A stretch of 64,000 bases of DNA, taken from positions 62,001-126,000 of the forward strand of contig KN817600.1 in assembly GCA_000827495.1 (NCBI GenBank), in the 5' to 3' direction. The notes under the pieces are model-generated. The model worked only from the letters and a program-made list of their open reading frames with translations, had not been told where the DNA came from and did not search any database. This stretch comes from Hypholoma sublateritium FD-334 SS-4. Lineage: Eukaryota; Basidiomycota; Agaricomycetes; Agaricales; Strophariaceae. Of this stretch, positions 46,529 to 57,508 are shown piece after piece. The translations under genes were made by a program, and so were the position numbers. The first letter of the stretch is position 1; every line of letters starts with the position of its first letter.

Positions 46529-48311
46529 ATTTATTTCTCATCTGTTTTTACCAGCTTTATATCAGGTCTTACATTATACGCTGCTTTTCTTCGCACCATG
46601 TCTCTCAGTATACCTATGCCTCTAACACATGCTCACTATCTTATGTAAATATCCTGTATGAGGATTATGGCGTTATTTATTATGTTCAGTTCCAATATTC
46701 ATCGCCAAATGCCTAACGTCAGGGCGGGAACTCGCGCCTTCGTATTTCAGTTGAATTTTGTTCGATTTTAGTAACGACGGTTGCATTCCAGCGTGGGGCG
46801 GGTCTCGGACGTGAGTAGTAGACGGGCGGTGCGTGTGGCACGGGCCCGCGTGGGGTGGCCCAGTGCGAAGGCGTTTACTATACAACGGCGAGACGACCGC
46901 CTGTCGCGCCTGCACGATTATTGGCACGTAAAAGAAATAAACGCACGAGAACCGGCGAACGCGGCCTGAGCGTGGACCTGCACGACCCGACGCGCGTAAT
47001 CAGTCGCTTCAAACGGCGCGTCCGGCAGATAGCGGGCCGGACGGCCGACGCCGGGAGGTTTTTCGACGTGGCTCGCTGGTGGCTTGACTGGACTCTTGGC
47101 TCTTGACTTCGACTACCACACTGATTCCAGCTGCACACCCTCTTCACTTGACGACAACGAATGTGGGTGTACATTGGATATGTCCCTCATCTCACCTTCC
47201 AATTACCAGTTGACTAAAACTCAACGGCACTCAGTTATGAACTGGTGCCGTGCAAGAGGTTTCTTCCGTACACGTATATTTGCCGGCGTCTTTCTTCCGT
47301 GCTATGTTCTTGATCTGAGGATGCGATCAGCGCGTTTATGCATGTCCTGGTAGCATGTTATGCAGCCTGGAAGTCAGTACGTCAAGCAATGCGGAAGCGC
47401 AACTGTCGACGCGAATATCAATGCTGGGAATGGAACTGGGGTCAATAGGGTGCTCTGCCAATCTATGTCCCAACATGCCTCGCAACGTCTTTTCAGACGG
47501 AAATAGGGCATACCAGTTATTCAACAGGAGTGGATCCGATCCAACTTTTCACCCCTAGGAAGCCATTCTGCCAATATGCTGCTCGAAATGGTCGTTACGT
47601 ACACGCTACACGCAAGAAATCGGAGTCATCGGCGCGCGCCATTTGTATTGCATCCATCAGTTGTTGACCTTGTGGCACCTCGCAAAACTGTGCAATCCCT
47701 CAGCGATCTCTTGGTCCCGTTTCTGTCGCTGTCCAGAAAATTGATGACGCCATGACTGGAGTCGGTCCTACTCGTGCCTGCTGCACGGCCAAAATTGCGT
47801 CGCGATGACCACTGCCTTGTCTGCCTCCAAGACTTTCCTTTCCAGCAAATTTTGTCCGCGCATTGTACATCGCAATCGTTTGGCGCTCCCTCACGCAGCT
47901 TACTTGGGCCTGGGCTGACGACACGTGAATGAACAGAACACATTGCGGCGAACGCTTGATAACGTCGTCTCGGACTGTACAGAGGTACATTGTCTGCTCC
48001 ACTATCGCCCTCTGATGTATTGTTCGCGGGACAATATCATGAATACCTCAGATGCGGGCAGTCGGGCCAGAATTTGCCGAGTTTGCACTGCGCTGAGTGC
48101 TAGCGTGCGCGCCGTACAATTATAGCACGAAGAACCCCATGTAAGCCTCTTCTTTTCTGGGTATCTAACGAACTATTTAACGCGAAAACAAGGGACCATA
48201 CGTGTTGCATTTTCTTCTAAATAGTACCTTTAAAGAGGGTTCTGGGGCCTGCTGGCTGATTTTATGACCCAATCTGCCGTCGAAATATGTCTCAACTTGA
48301 AGTTGTCAGTT
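46529..48311. other. Noncoding left part of duplicated unit B
   Basis: No gene supported. From about 46990 it matches the region upstream of copy 3. Short frames on both strands have no motifs. Confidence 0.5.
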
Positions 48312-48418
48312 AAGCGAACGACTTCTATCGCCGTCGGTATGTGCCTTTTTTTGTCAACAATCCCCGTCGCCCGTAACTAATTATGGATCTACCCCGGCCA
48401 GCGGTCTTCCTCGTCCAT
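48312..48418 (+). promoter_or_regulatory. Conserved upstream block of PEP-mutase-like copy 4
   Basis: Runs from AAGCGAACGACTTCTATC through TGTCAACAATCCCCGTCGCC and CTACCCCGGCCAGCGGTC to TCGTCCAT. It ends 165 nt before the ATG at 48583. A TTAAAA element about 95 nt before the ATG may be the TATA equivalent. Confidence 0.7.
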
Positions 48419-48582
48419 GGTTCTTAGACGATCTGACCTGTCAGTGTTAGACTCTACTAACCGTTTATAGCTCTGACTCTCCTTAAAAGCTCAGGTGCAA
48501 AGGTCTTTGGAGATTCATCCTACCGCCCCTTGCATTCTCCTCTTTAGACACTTTTCTCAATCCCCTATCACAGTTCTTGAAA

Positions 48583-50069
48583 ATGCCAGGCCGTGACTAC
48601 ATCTCCGCGACTTCCAACTGCTCTACTTCTGCAGACGTGGACATGGAGATAGAGGCACCGCGCGCTGGGGTCTACCACAACGCGCGTCTGGACCCAAAGA
48701 ACTACCTAGAGGGACCGCTGTCGCACAACGCGGCTACCCGCCTGCGACAGATGCTCGCCCGACCTGGCATTGTTGTAAATTCATCGTCTCAAAATCATGG
48801 ACACGATCATCTGAATATCATACAATTTACAGTGCGCTCCGGGTATTTGCGACGGCATCAGTGCTCGAGTGGCTTTGGAGGCGGGGTTTGACTGCTTGTA
48901 TCAAAGGTGAGCAACACTTTCTCTCCAACGATAATCTCGCTTTCTGAACACATCTTCACAGCGGAGCCGCGACTACCGCTTCTCGGTTAGGCCAGCCTGA
49001 TGTTGCAATTGCAACATTGAACGATTTTGTTGGCGTAAGATCTTCTGTATCGATCGAGTACTTACCCATCTGATATTGCGGAAAAATCACACAGGCGGCG
49101 CAGATGGTCTGCAGTCTGCAGCCTTCCGTCCCCGTCATCGCGGACGCCGATACGGGGTAAGCGGCCATGTCCCTCGTTGCATCTATAATTGGTCACTCAA
49201 AGGTTTCTCAGATTCGGTGGACCTGCGAATGTCGCGCGCACGGTGAGGCAATACGTCAGCGCCGGCGTCGCGGGCATGCACATCGAGGACCAGGTGCAGA
49301 CGAAGCGGTGCGGGCATCTCTTGGGGAAGCAGGTCGTATCCCGCGAGGAGTTTCTAACGAGGATCCGCGCTGCTGTGATCGCACGCGACTCGATTCCCGG
49401 CGGGTCGGACTTCGTGAGCATAGTTTCAATCGAAAATATGTACCCAAAACACTGACTTTGGCTTCAGGTTATCATTGGGCGCACGGACTCCGCTCAGGTC
49501 CTCGGGATGGAGGAGGCTGTCATCCGTCTGAAGCTGGCCGCTGACGCCGGGGCCGATGTCTGCTTCATTGAGGGCGTGAAGACGGAGGAGCTCCTCCGGT
49601 CGACTGTCGCCGCACTAGCGCCGAAGCCCGTTCGTACTATTTCTATCCTCACTGTGTGTTCAATACTCACGGCCCGCCAACAGGTCCTCGTCAATGTTAT
49701 CTCAGGTGGGCTGACCCCGTCGTTCACGACCCAGGAGGCGGAGCGCATGGGCGCGAAGATCATCAGTGCGTCCTTCGCGCTGAATGCATTTGACTCCTCC
49801 TTCTTATTCATTTATAGTATTTTCGTTGGTGTCCTCGGTCGCGATGGTGCACGCCGTGCGCGACGCTATGCGCTCACTGAAGAAAACCGGCACCGATTTC
49901 AGTTCAGCGCGGGGTATGGACCCCAAGGCGTTCTTCGAAGTGATGGGTGAGCATTTCGGCCGTTACTAGTATCTTCGAGCCTCCCACTCAGTGATTATAT
50001 TCCGCAGGCTTGAATGAAGTTATTGAGCTTGATGCAAAAGCAGGCGGGTCGGCGTTCCAAATTGTTTGA
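48583..50069 (+). CDS. Isocitrate lyase/PEP mutase superfamily enzyme, copy 4
   Basis: Nine exons, about 345 residues, starting MPGRDYISATSNCS and ending GGSAFQIV. All superfamily motifs (DADTGFGG, EDQ, KRCGH, GRTDSAQ) are intact. A notable change is His in place of Tyr in GVYHNARLDP. It shares nearly identical introns 6 and 7 with copy 3 but has its own intron 5. It belongs to duplicated unit B. With three further intact copies nearby, total enzyme dose or division of labour may be selected; this is inference. Confidence 0.92.
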
Positions 50070-50798
50070 AGAGTCTAGACATGCTAGGCTTGTGTTGAGG
50101 GCTAGATCTTCCCCATCCCTATCACTCACTATAATACGCCTATACATCATCAGATTATGATATCATATATCATCGAATAATACACCTGTCGTTCATGCTT
50201 CGGAAGCTCATCTACAGTTGTGCTCGTCAGGGACATGTAATATCGACTGGGGAGACTTCCAGTTATTCGTCAGCCAAAATACAACGGCCATCGTTGTACA
50301 CACCGCCTCTTCAGGCAGCACGAGAGGGACACACTATTCCAATCTCCGTTCGTAGAATTTTCAAGCGCTCAGACTGAGACCTCACCGACAACGTTGGCAG
50401 AACGGTGACGCACCGTGGCTTGCTCTTGAACTTGAATAATTTGTGACAAGATCATTCTTTCCTTCAACTTGCAAGGTAAATTTCCAGATCAGCTTGCCCT
50501 ATATGGCTGACATGTCCAGGTATCTAGTGCTATTCATGCCAACGGGAAAGGCGTACGCAAGCTGAGGAGCATTGAGGAACCGGGGTCGGCCCGTGCGTGT
50601 CGGAATGTCGCCCAAGCGGCCCGCCGGGTTCAACTTCGCCGCAGCCCTGCCACACCCTTCTTAATCCCAACTGAATCCTTCCCTGATCATCTGCGCGTAT
50701 ACATAATCTGCTGTTGCACGACTCAAGGTGACGTCCGACGGCCCAAGCCAGCTTAATTTGTTCAAGAAACTCAGAGTCTTCGTGGATCACACGAGAAG
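50070..50798. other. Intergenic
   Basis: The 3' flank of copy 4 and the promoter side of the F-box gene. Nothing else is seen. Confidence 0.5.
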
Positions 50799-52304
50799 AT
50801 GGAGAGATTTTCGGAGACTAAGTTGTTCACAGGTATGCCATGTTTTCTGTATAATCTCACCACAGTAATACCAATGGAGTATGTGTTAGGCAATAGCGAC
50901 GCCAAAATCTCGGTTGACGCGAAATTTATATCGAAGCCTACGCTTTTGTTTTCACAGGAAGTCATAGAGCAATTTATTGACCACCTGCACGACAACAAGG
51001 AAGCTTTGCGGGAATGTGCACTCGTGTGCCGCGCTTGGGTTCCCCGCAGTCGCTACCACCTTTTCGAATCAGTTACCATTTCGCCTCCACGATCCACACC
51101 TATCGACGGCCGATACCCGTTCTCCGACCTCATTGCATCCCTCAATCACCCTCTTTGCACATTTGCATCATCCGTACGCAAGATAAGTATATCGGATCCC
51201 GAATACATAGTCGCTTGGGGGGCCGGGTCTAGGAAGATGGCCGATTCAAATTGGATCAACCCTTTTGCTCTCCACCTTGACAAGTTGCGCTCTGTAACGC
51301 TGCTGGACGTGACCCTTCTCCACCGGGTCACTGTCAATTGCTTCAAGTCAATAACACTAATAAAACCCACGTTTGCCATTCAAATTACTCATCTTGTTCT
51401 CGACGTCAGCTATTTCCCATCCCGACAGTCGAAGGAAATCATGAAGATCATTCATTCTTTTTCATCCCTTGCACACCTTCAAATTGAATACGACAATGAA
51501 GACACAGACTCGCACTCAAATAGCTGGGTTTCTACGGACACTACTGTATCTTTAGAAGTCCTACCGTCAAAACAATTGAAGGAATTGGTAATATACAGCC
51601 ATGAAACGGTTGAGATTCCGCTTTTCATCCAACTGTTGTTGCTGTGGTTTCGAGAAAGCCAGACTCGAATCTCTACCCTCAGTTTTTCTACATTATCAAT
51701 CAAATCCGACGACGAGATCATAACCACTTCGCCCAATCCCTTAGCTCGATATCTCAAATTCCTTGGGCCTTCCCTGAAATCTCTGGCACTTACATTCAAT
51801 GACTTTGCGAGTATACGTTCGTCATATCATGCTGAATTAAAGGATGATGGCTAACATGGATGACCAGGCCATTTCCATGATAGTTTTGAAATTACACAGA
51901 ACACCAGGATCAATGTGCTGGAGGTGGGATATCCTAAGGCCTTTAACACTAACCAAGAAGTTTTTGAAGATCTACATTTTTATTCGAAGTTGCTTCCTAC
52001 CTTTTTGTCACGAGTACCGACGACGACTTTGACACGCATCATACTCAATCTTTGGATCCAGTATCTTGACCAGGGATTTATGCATTCTGTTCTGCAAGTG
52101 GAAAACCTCCGACTGAAGGACACTGTTGTGCCATGGTTTTCTCTGGATGACCTGTTGATTGGGCCTTCGTTTTCTGTATTGACTGAAGTGATTTTCCATG
52201 TGTACAGATATAATTCATTTCCTTGGTTTGAGGCTAAAAAGTACGTAGAGTCCAGACTTCCCAAATGCAAAGAGAGGGGTCTACTACACATTATTACTAT
52301 ATAG
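50799..52304 (+). CDS. F-box-like domain protein
   Basis: Exons 50799-51816 and 51868-52304 join in frame to about 484 residues. An F-box-like block sits near the start: LLFSQEVIEQFIDHLHD, then LRECALVCRAWV and SRYHLFESV, the usual pattern in Agaricomycetes. The rest alternates hydrophobic and polar segments suggestive of irregular leucine-rich repeats (LRSVTLLDVTLLH, LKELVIYS, LKSLALTFN). F-box proteins recruit targets to SCF ubiquitin ligases through Skp1; the target is unknown. The true start could be 50799 or the ATG at 50874, as the first 50 residues have no family likeness. Such genes are hugely expanded in mushroom genomes. Confidence 0.8.
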
Positions 52305-53271
52305 TTATATAATTTCATCGACTTCAAGACTGCCATTGAATATTGACTCCCTGACAAAATAAATAAGTACTACACATGTGCTCGGACTCCGTTTGCAAAT
52401 AGTGAATTTCTGTCCCTTCAGTACGGGTACTTGGCCATCTTGTTTCACCAGTTACTCTACCAACTCTCTAAAATATTGGCACCAATATTTTGCCAATATT
52501 ATTCGATGCAAACTCAAGCGTCGGTGGCAATACTAATGCCGCAGTGGTATCCATTTTACTTTCTCACGACTCTGATTGCACGCAGCCGGGTTTGACCAAG
52601 GTCTTTTATTTGACCCTTTCGAAAGCAAGGGGGCCTACCGTGACTATGATCACCATTCCCGCCGTACTCGTGTCTACTCACTCTCATCAAGCGCCGTCCT
52701 AGGAAACTGTACCCATCGACGATTCTGGATGTGCGAGCCCGACGAGATGATGTGCCACCTCTGTCAAAGGATGACGATTAGGACATCCCTCGCAGAAGAC
52801 TTGTGCCGTGTTCAACGAGCTCGGAGGGCAATATAGCGGATATCGATAACCAGCTGCTCGGAGTGCTCTCGGTACCCGGAACATGGAAACGAAAATGGGG
52901 GCAAATCCATCTCTAGTTGATCTCTAGCCGACTTTCCCCCCAGCTCTAGAGCTGAATAGTCTCGTCGTCTCACACTCAACATGTGCACGACGCCTCGCGG
53001 CCGAGATCCGATGCCTTCAATCCCTCTTTCATTTTTGATTTTGTCGCACAGGAAATCACCGTGATGGAGGCGATGGCGCTGCTTCGCGCAGACTCACTGG
53101 TCGCCGTTGAGATTTTATTTTCTCCCTCTCTTCCGGTTTCAAGAGGGACGTCAGGCCTCGCCTCAGCGGTGTATCATTGCACTATCAACGAATTCCCTCT
53201 GCGACGGTTGTTCACTGGTTTTTTGGGGGGGGGAATCTGCACATATTATATGTGAGATATTCAATGGCGAA
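52305..53271. other. Intergenic
   Basis: No gene supported; frames at 52.49-52.84 and 52.98-53.26 kb lack motifs. Confidence 0.5.
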
Positions 53272-53279
53272 ATATAAAA
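53272..53279 (+). promoter_or_regulatory. TATA box of seven-span membrane protein A
   Basis: AATATAAAAG lies about 80 nt before the ATG at 53356. It makes the earlier in-frame ATG at 53299 unlikely, since that one would be at or before the transcription start. Confidence 0.55.
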
Positions 53280-53355
53280 GGCAGAGGCACTGGATCAAAT
53301 GTCCCAGCGAACGAACTCAACCCGTTTTGGTTCTCTAAATTGCATTCAAGTCCCG

Positions 53356-54687
53356 ATGGTCCCTTTTCGACATATGGTACCAGCGACCGCACCCGCCCGG
53401 ACAGAGGATATGTGGGCGATATATATTCACGTCGGCGCTTTGAGCGTGAGTTTCAGGATGTTTTGTACAAGAGAAACTCAATGATAATGTCCTCAGGTCA
53501 TGATGTGGAATCTGATAACTCGTAGCGGGGACGACTATCGACTGCTGATCTCACATAATACCTGCCTGAAGACTGCTATTTACTTCATATCAAGGTAAGG
53601 GTACTCGCTGCGGGGCCCTCTCCATCGATTTCTTATTACTGCCCAGAACAACGACTTTCTTGTTCGCTTTTACCAAAGTGATATACCTAAGTAAGTGTAC
53701 TCTTTGTATTCCTTTCGAAAACAATTCTGAGGCATCTTTCGCATCAAGCCGCTCCGATAAACGATTGCAATTTCATGCACGGGGCGCTCTCAATCATATT
53801 TACCATCGCCATTTGCAGCACGCTCCTTCTGATGTCCACACGCCTTCACACACTCTTGCACAAAACGAGGACCGCATTGATCATCCTTACCTTGATTTTT
53901 CTTCCGGCCACCGCTGGTGCGCTGGCGTTCCTGGTGGGCGCATTGAAAGACATATCAACTACATCGCTATCGAAAGCTTGTACCAGCCATATAGTGGGGA
54001 AGTACGAAGCGGTGGCGCTGTGCTTAGTGCTCGTGTACCACGTCGCCATGTTGGGCGGCGTAATCGTGGGCATTTGCGAGAACGTCGCTGCGGACAGGGC
54101 AAACCTCGCGGGGCACGAGCGCTACCAACGCACGGTTGACGGGCGGTCGCTGTACCTGGAAAATCCCCTCACTGTCGTAGATCGCGTGTTTTACATGTGC
54201 GTACTTATTCTCGCCCTGCATCTCGATGTTTAGCACTGACTGAAGATGCAGATTTGCAACTGGGCTGAGCACGGCCAGTCTGGTGTGGTTCTTCGCCGCG
54301 CAGCACGCTCCGGCGTCCTTCCGCCTCGCACCCGTTGCGGTTTACCTCATCTGCACACACATCGTGATAGGTGGTGTGTTTCGGGACGCGAAACTCAAGC
54401 AACACTGCCAGTGCCCGCCAAGCACGACGACCATCGCTCCCTGTTTCAAAGTTGATATGCCATCCATTGAGGATAATTCGAACGCCCAGGATGGGAGTAG
54501 TGACTGGTATGCATCTGGCGGAGGAGAGGTGGAGCGCACTGACACGAAAGGGCTTGACATTGAGATTAGCCAAGTCGTCGAATTCAAGCGCGACGCGCGA
54601 GTCGCGTTCGCGCCGGAGGCGTTGCTCGGTTGGAAAGCTCCTCGGCTATCGGCATTTCGGGATGACGTATTTTCTTCTCCTAAATGA
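53356..54687 (+). CDS. Seven-span membrane protein, paralogue A
   Basis: Exons 53356-53445, 53497-53594, 53647-53690, 53749-54196 and 54252-54687 give 371 residues. A short N-terminus leads to IYIHVGALSVMMWNLITR, then about seven hydrophobic segments (such as LSIIFTIAICSTLLLM, TALIILTLIFLP, ALCLVLVYHVAMLGGVIVG and LSTASLVWFF) and a roughly 110-residue hydrophilic tail. Exon lengths and phases match paralogues B and C exactly or nearly so. The W-D/N-x-x-x-x-L motif after the first span, followed by a Lys/Tyr/Arg block, recalls the DUF6533-type membrane proteins common in Agaricomycetes; that match is tentative. Ligand and role are unknown; receptor-like topology is possible. Confidence 0.8.
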
Positions 54688-55263
54688 CTTTTCCATTCAG
54701 GGAAATGGGTGGCACAGGCACGAATTTTGTATACGCAGATGAAGGATTACGGATTCGTTGAAACGTATTTTAGTTCTATTTCCCCCCAAATACGTAGCCC
54801 CCAAAAAAACGCTCCAAGTCAACTTCAAGTCGCCTTGCGCATTCGGAGCTAACGAGGCTCATTGACGGGTGAAATTTGCCGGCTGGAAGTGCCAAGCTTA
54901 CATAAAAGTTGGTTTGCCCTTGACGACGTCGTCTTTTTATCCTCTAATAAATTCATAGAATATTATGAAGGTTATGTTTTCAACCTAAGAAAATTCTCTT
55001 TTGATCTCTACAAAGGCGAGAGTCGTCCAGCCTTATAAACGCTTAGATTTTGTTTTTTTATGTGTGTATTTGCATCAAGCGACGGATGCTCAACTCGTCG
55101 CGGCAATAACCGGTTGGCAAGCGCCATGGAGCGAACTGTTCGAACTATTTTCTCAGCACTCTTCTTCGTTCTTCCATTTGCGCCTAACTGCTCCTTTCTT
55201 CCGTCCACATCCTCGTCGTCCCCGTCCTAGTCTTTCTTTTCGAAATCACACTCATTATTGACC
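54688..55263. other. Intergenic
   Basis: The 3' flank of paralogue A and the promoter side of the LysM gene. Nothing else is seen. Confidence 0.5.
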
Positions 55264-56154
55264 ATGTTCGCCCAAATCTTTGTCGCCACCATCCTCGCCG
55301 TTTCTGCCCAGAGTAAGCCAGATCATTCACCGAGCTGAACGTGCGTTGGAAGTTGAAATTTGCTGGCTTGCTAGGCGTGCTCGGAGCTTCCTGCAGCAGA
55401 AGCTACACCATCCAAACTGGAGATTACTGTGACAAGATATCGCAGGCTCAGAATGTTTCGACGTGAGTACAACTTTCCGTCTGGCCATCGACGGCTGCAG
55501 CCCCCTGTTATTGCCAGCAGCATGCGCGAAATTTACGTAGTGTGGACACGTTGGTTACGATTCTGACGTTCATTCTTCACAGGTACCAGCTCGCTGTCGT
55601 TAACGCGAACGTCGACTCCTCGTGCAGTAACCTTATCCCAGGGCAAACACTTTGCCTGGCCGAGAACGCAGCGGAGGATTGCTCCACCACATATGTTGTC
55701 CGCTCTGGGGACACTTGCGATGATATCGCCTCCAGGGCTGGATTGAACACCACCATCTTGTCACTCAACAACCCCCAGATCAACGCAGAGTGCACCAACA
55801 TCTACACTGACGAGGTTTGTTTTCTGGAGTCTTCTTGATATCGCTGTTGATCTGTTTCTAATCACCGTCTGACAGGTTCTTTGCATTTCCAAGACGGTCC
55901 AGGTACCTCCCGTTCCCGCTGGTGGCGTTTCTGTTGTCGCAAGTAGCACCACTATCATTGTGATCCCGTCTGCCACCCCCACCCCCACCCCCGCTAGCAC
56001 TACCGTCGCAGCCGCAGCCGCAGCGACCACCTCTGCTGCCGCTGATGACGATGACTGCGACAGCACATCTTCCGGCGACGCAGCCGACGACGACTGCGAC
56101 GACTCCACCGACGACGGAGATGACGAAGACCTCCCCTTCTGTGACGAGCTTTAA
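55264..56154 (+). CDS. Secreted protein with two LysM domains and acidic Cys-containing tail
   Basis: Exons 55264-55312, 55375-55462, 55583-55814 and 55876-56154 give 215 residues. A signal peptide (MFAQIFVATILAVSAQ) precedes two LysM units: YTIQTGDYCDKISQAQN up to LIPGQTLCL, and YVVRSGDTCDDIASRAGLN up to VLCIS. LysM domains bind chitin or related glycans. A Ser/Thr/Pro/Ala linker follows (SATPTPTPASTT), then a very acidic tail with repeated Asp and four Cys, ending CDEL. Secreted fungal LysM proteins can bind chitin or act in cell-wall remodelling or host interaction; which applies is not known. The acidic Asp/Cys tail is unusual. A 120-nt intron is long for this window. Confidence 0.9.
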
Positions 56155-57508
56155 GTGACCACCCCGTGCTTCTCGCCGCGCGTATCACCGCTCCTCGCTC
56201 CTACACCATAGACGCATGCCTCGCGCCCCATTTCTTGCTCTTTCCCCTCCTACCTCCACAGCATCTCTCTTACTCTCTTACTCTCACTCAGTTTTTCTGT
56301 CTCTTCATTGGGATCGAGAATCAGCTGGTCGATATCTCGACCCCCCATCAGCAACCTGTCCTTGTTTGCGTTATGCTCCTTGTTCCACTTTTTGCGCATT
56401 CTCACATAGCCACCGGCTCCACGCGGCATCCTTCGGCGACCCGCGCCCGCTGCTGCAACACTTTTAATCGATTCAACCCCACTCCTCAGCGTGCTTTGGT
56501 CGGTCCTGGGGACTGATGTAGAGAGGGCATATTTTCCTACTTTATCAAATATATATGTGCATCGCATCGCAGCTTGTCGAACGTTCGCGCAGTTACAGAG
56601 GCGAACATAAATAATATCTTGATCAAACGCCTCGCGCCATCCCGGATCTGTCGTCTCTGTAGGCTGAGCGTCAACTTGCGGTGGGAGTATCATTCTCCGG
56701 CAAGATGCGTTTGAACAGGATGTCTGATCAGAACAAAAGTGTTATCTTGGCGATGATTATCCTCAGGAGTGGGCTGTTGTCGGACGGAGCTACTTCATAT
56801 TGATGGGCCAACAATCCGACTTGCACAGCAAATATATGTTAGGTCTAATTGTGTCCAGGGAGTGTTTTATATTCTATCTTATCGACTCAACACATTCAGG
56901 CATTGTGTCATGATAGGATTGACATGTGAGTGGAGTATCAAATTGCCTGTAAGGATCGCATTGGAAGGGTATACCCTTCTTTTGGGCAATTGATATAACC
57001 CGGCTTTGCGGGGACTTCTACTACTGCCTCGTGCACTACATAGGATTGCGTGGGTCCAAAAAGCAGGGCCGGCGCCCCGCATTTCACCCCATATATCATC
57101 CGTAATCAATTAGGGACCAGCGCCTATAGGCCGTGACGCCACCAGATCACCGATCGTTCCCTGTCGGGAGGCAGGCGCCCCTAGGTACTGATCCCGAACT
57201 GCATTTCAACCATAAACATATGAGTTGCCACACTTTGCTTCGACTTCAACGATGTAGTAAGAAAACCTATGGGATTAAATATATCATTTGTCTATTGGTG
57301 AAGTTTTACAAACAATCTTTCACATTAAATTTGAGTATGTTAAAGAAACTCGCATGGACTACGTAAAAATATAGAAAAGGGAGATTAGTGATACCCATAA
57401 ACAAGAGTTACAGCTACGTATACAAGTCATAAGATATTTGTTTAGCAGCTTACGAGTCAGGCCATGGGCATTCAATATTCAATCCTATGTGCTATACCCG
57501 CCGGTGAT
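56155..57508. other. Intergenic
   Basis: No gene supported. Short frames at 56.17-56.69 kb run opposite to and along the LysM 3' flank without motifs; 56.7-57.5 kb is AT-rich. Confidence 0.5.

Larger units (their letters stand above)
46990..50069 (+). repeat. Segmental duplication, unit B (contains copy 4)
   Basis: Partner of 37130-40216: same order and near-equal spacing of three noncoding blocks and the enzyme gene. Left edge approximate. The two units are direct repeats about 9.9 kb apart, with the zinc-finger gene and its dead paralogue between them. Confidence 0.65.

Noticed and set aside
56140..56154. CDEL as an ER-retention signal of the LysM protein
   Set aside because: Known fungal signals are HDEL or KDEL; Cys at the first place is not established and the acidic context makes chance likely.
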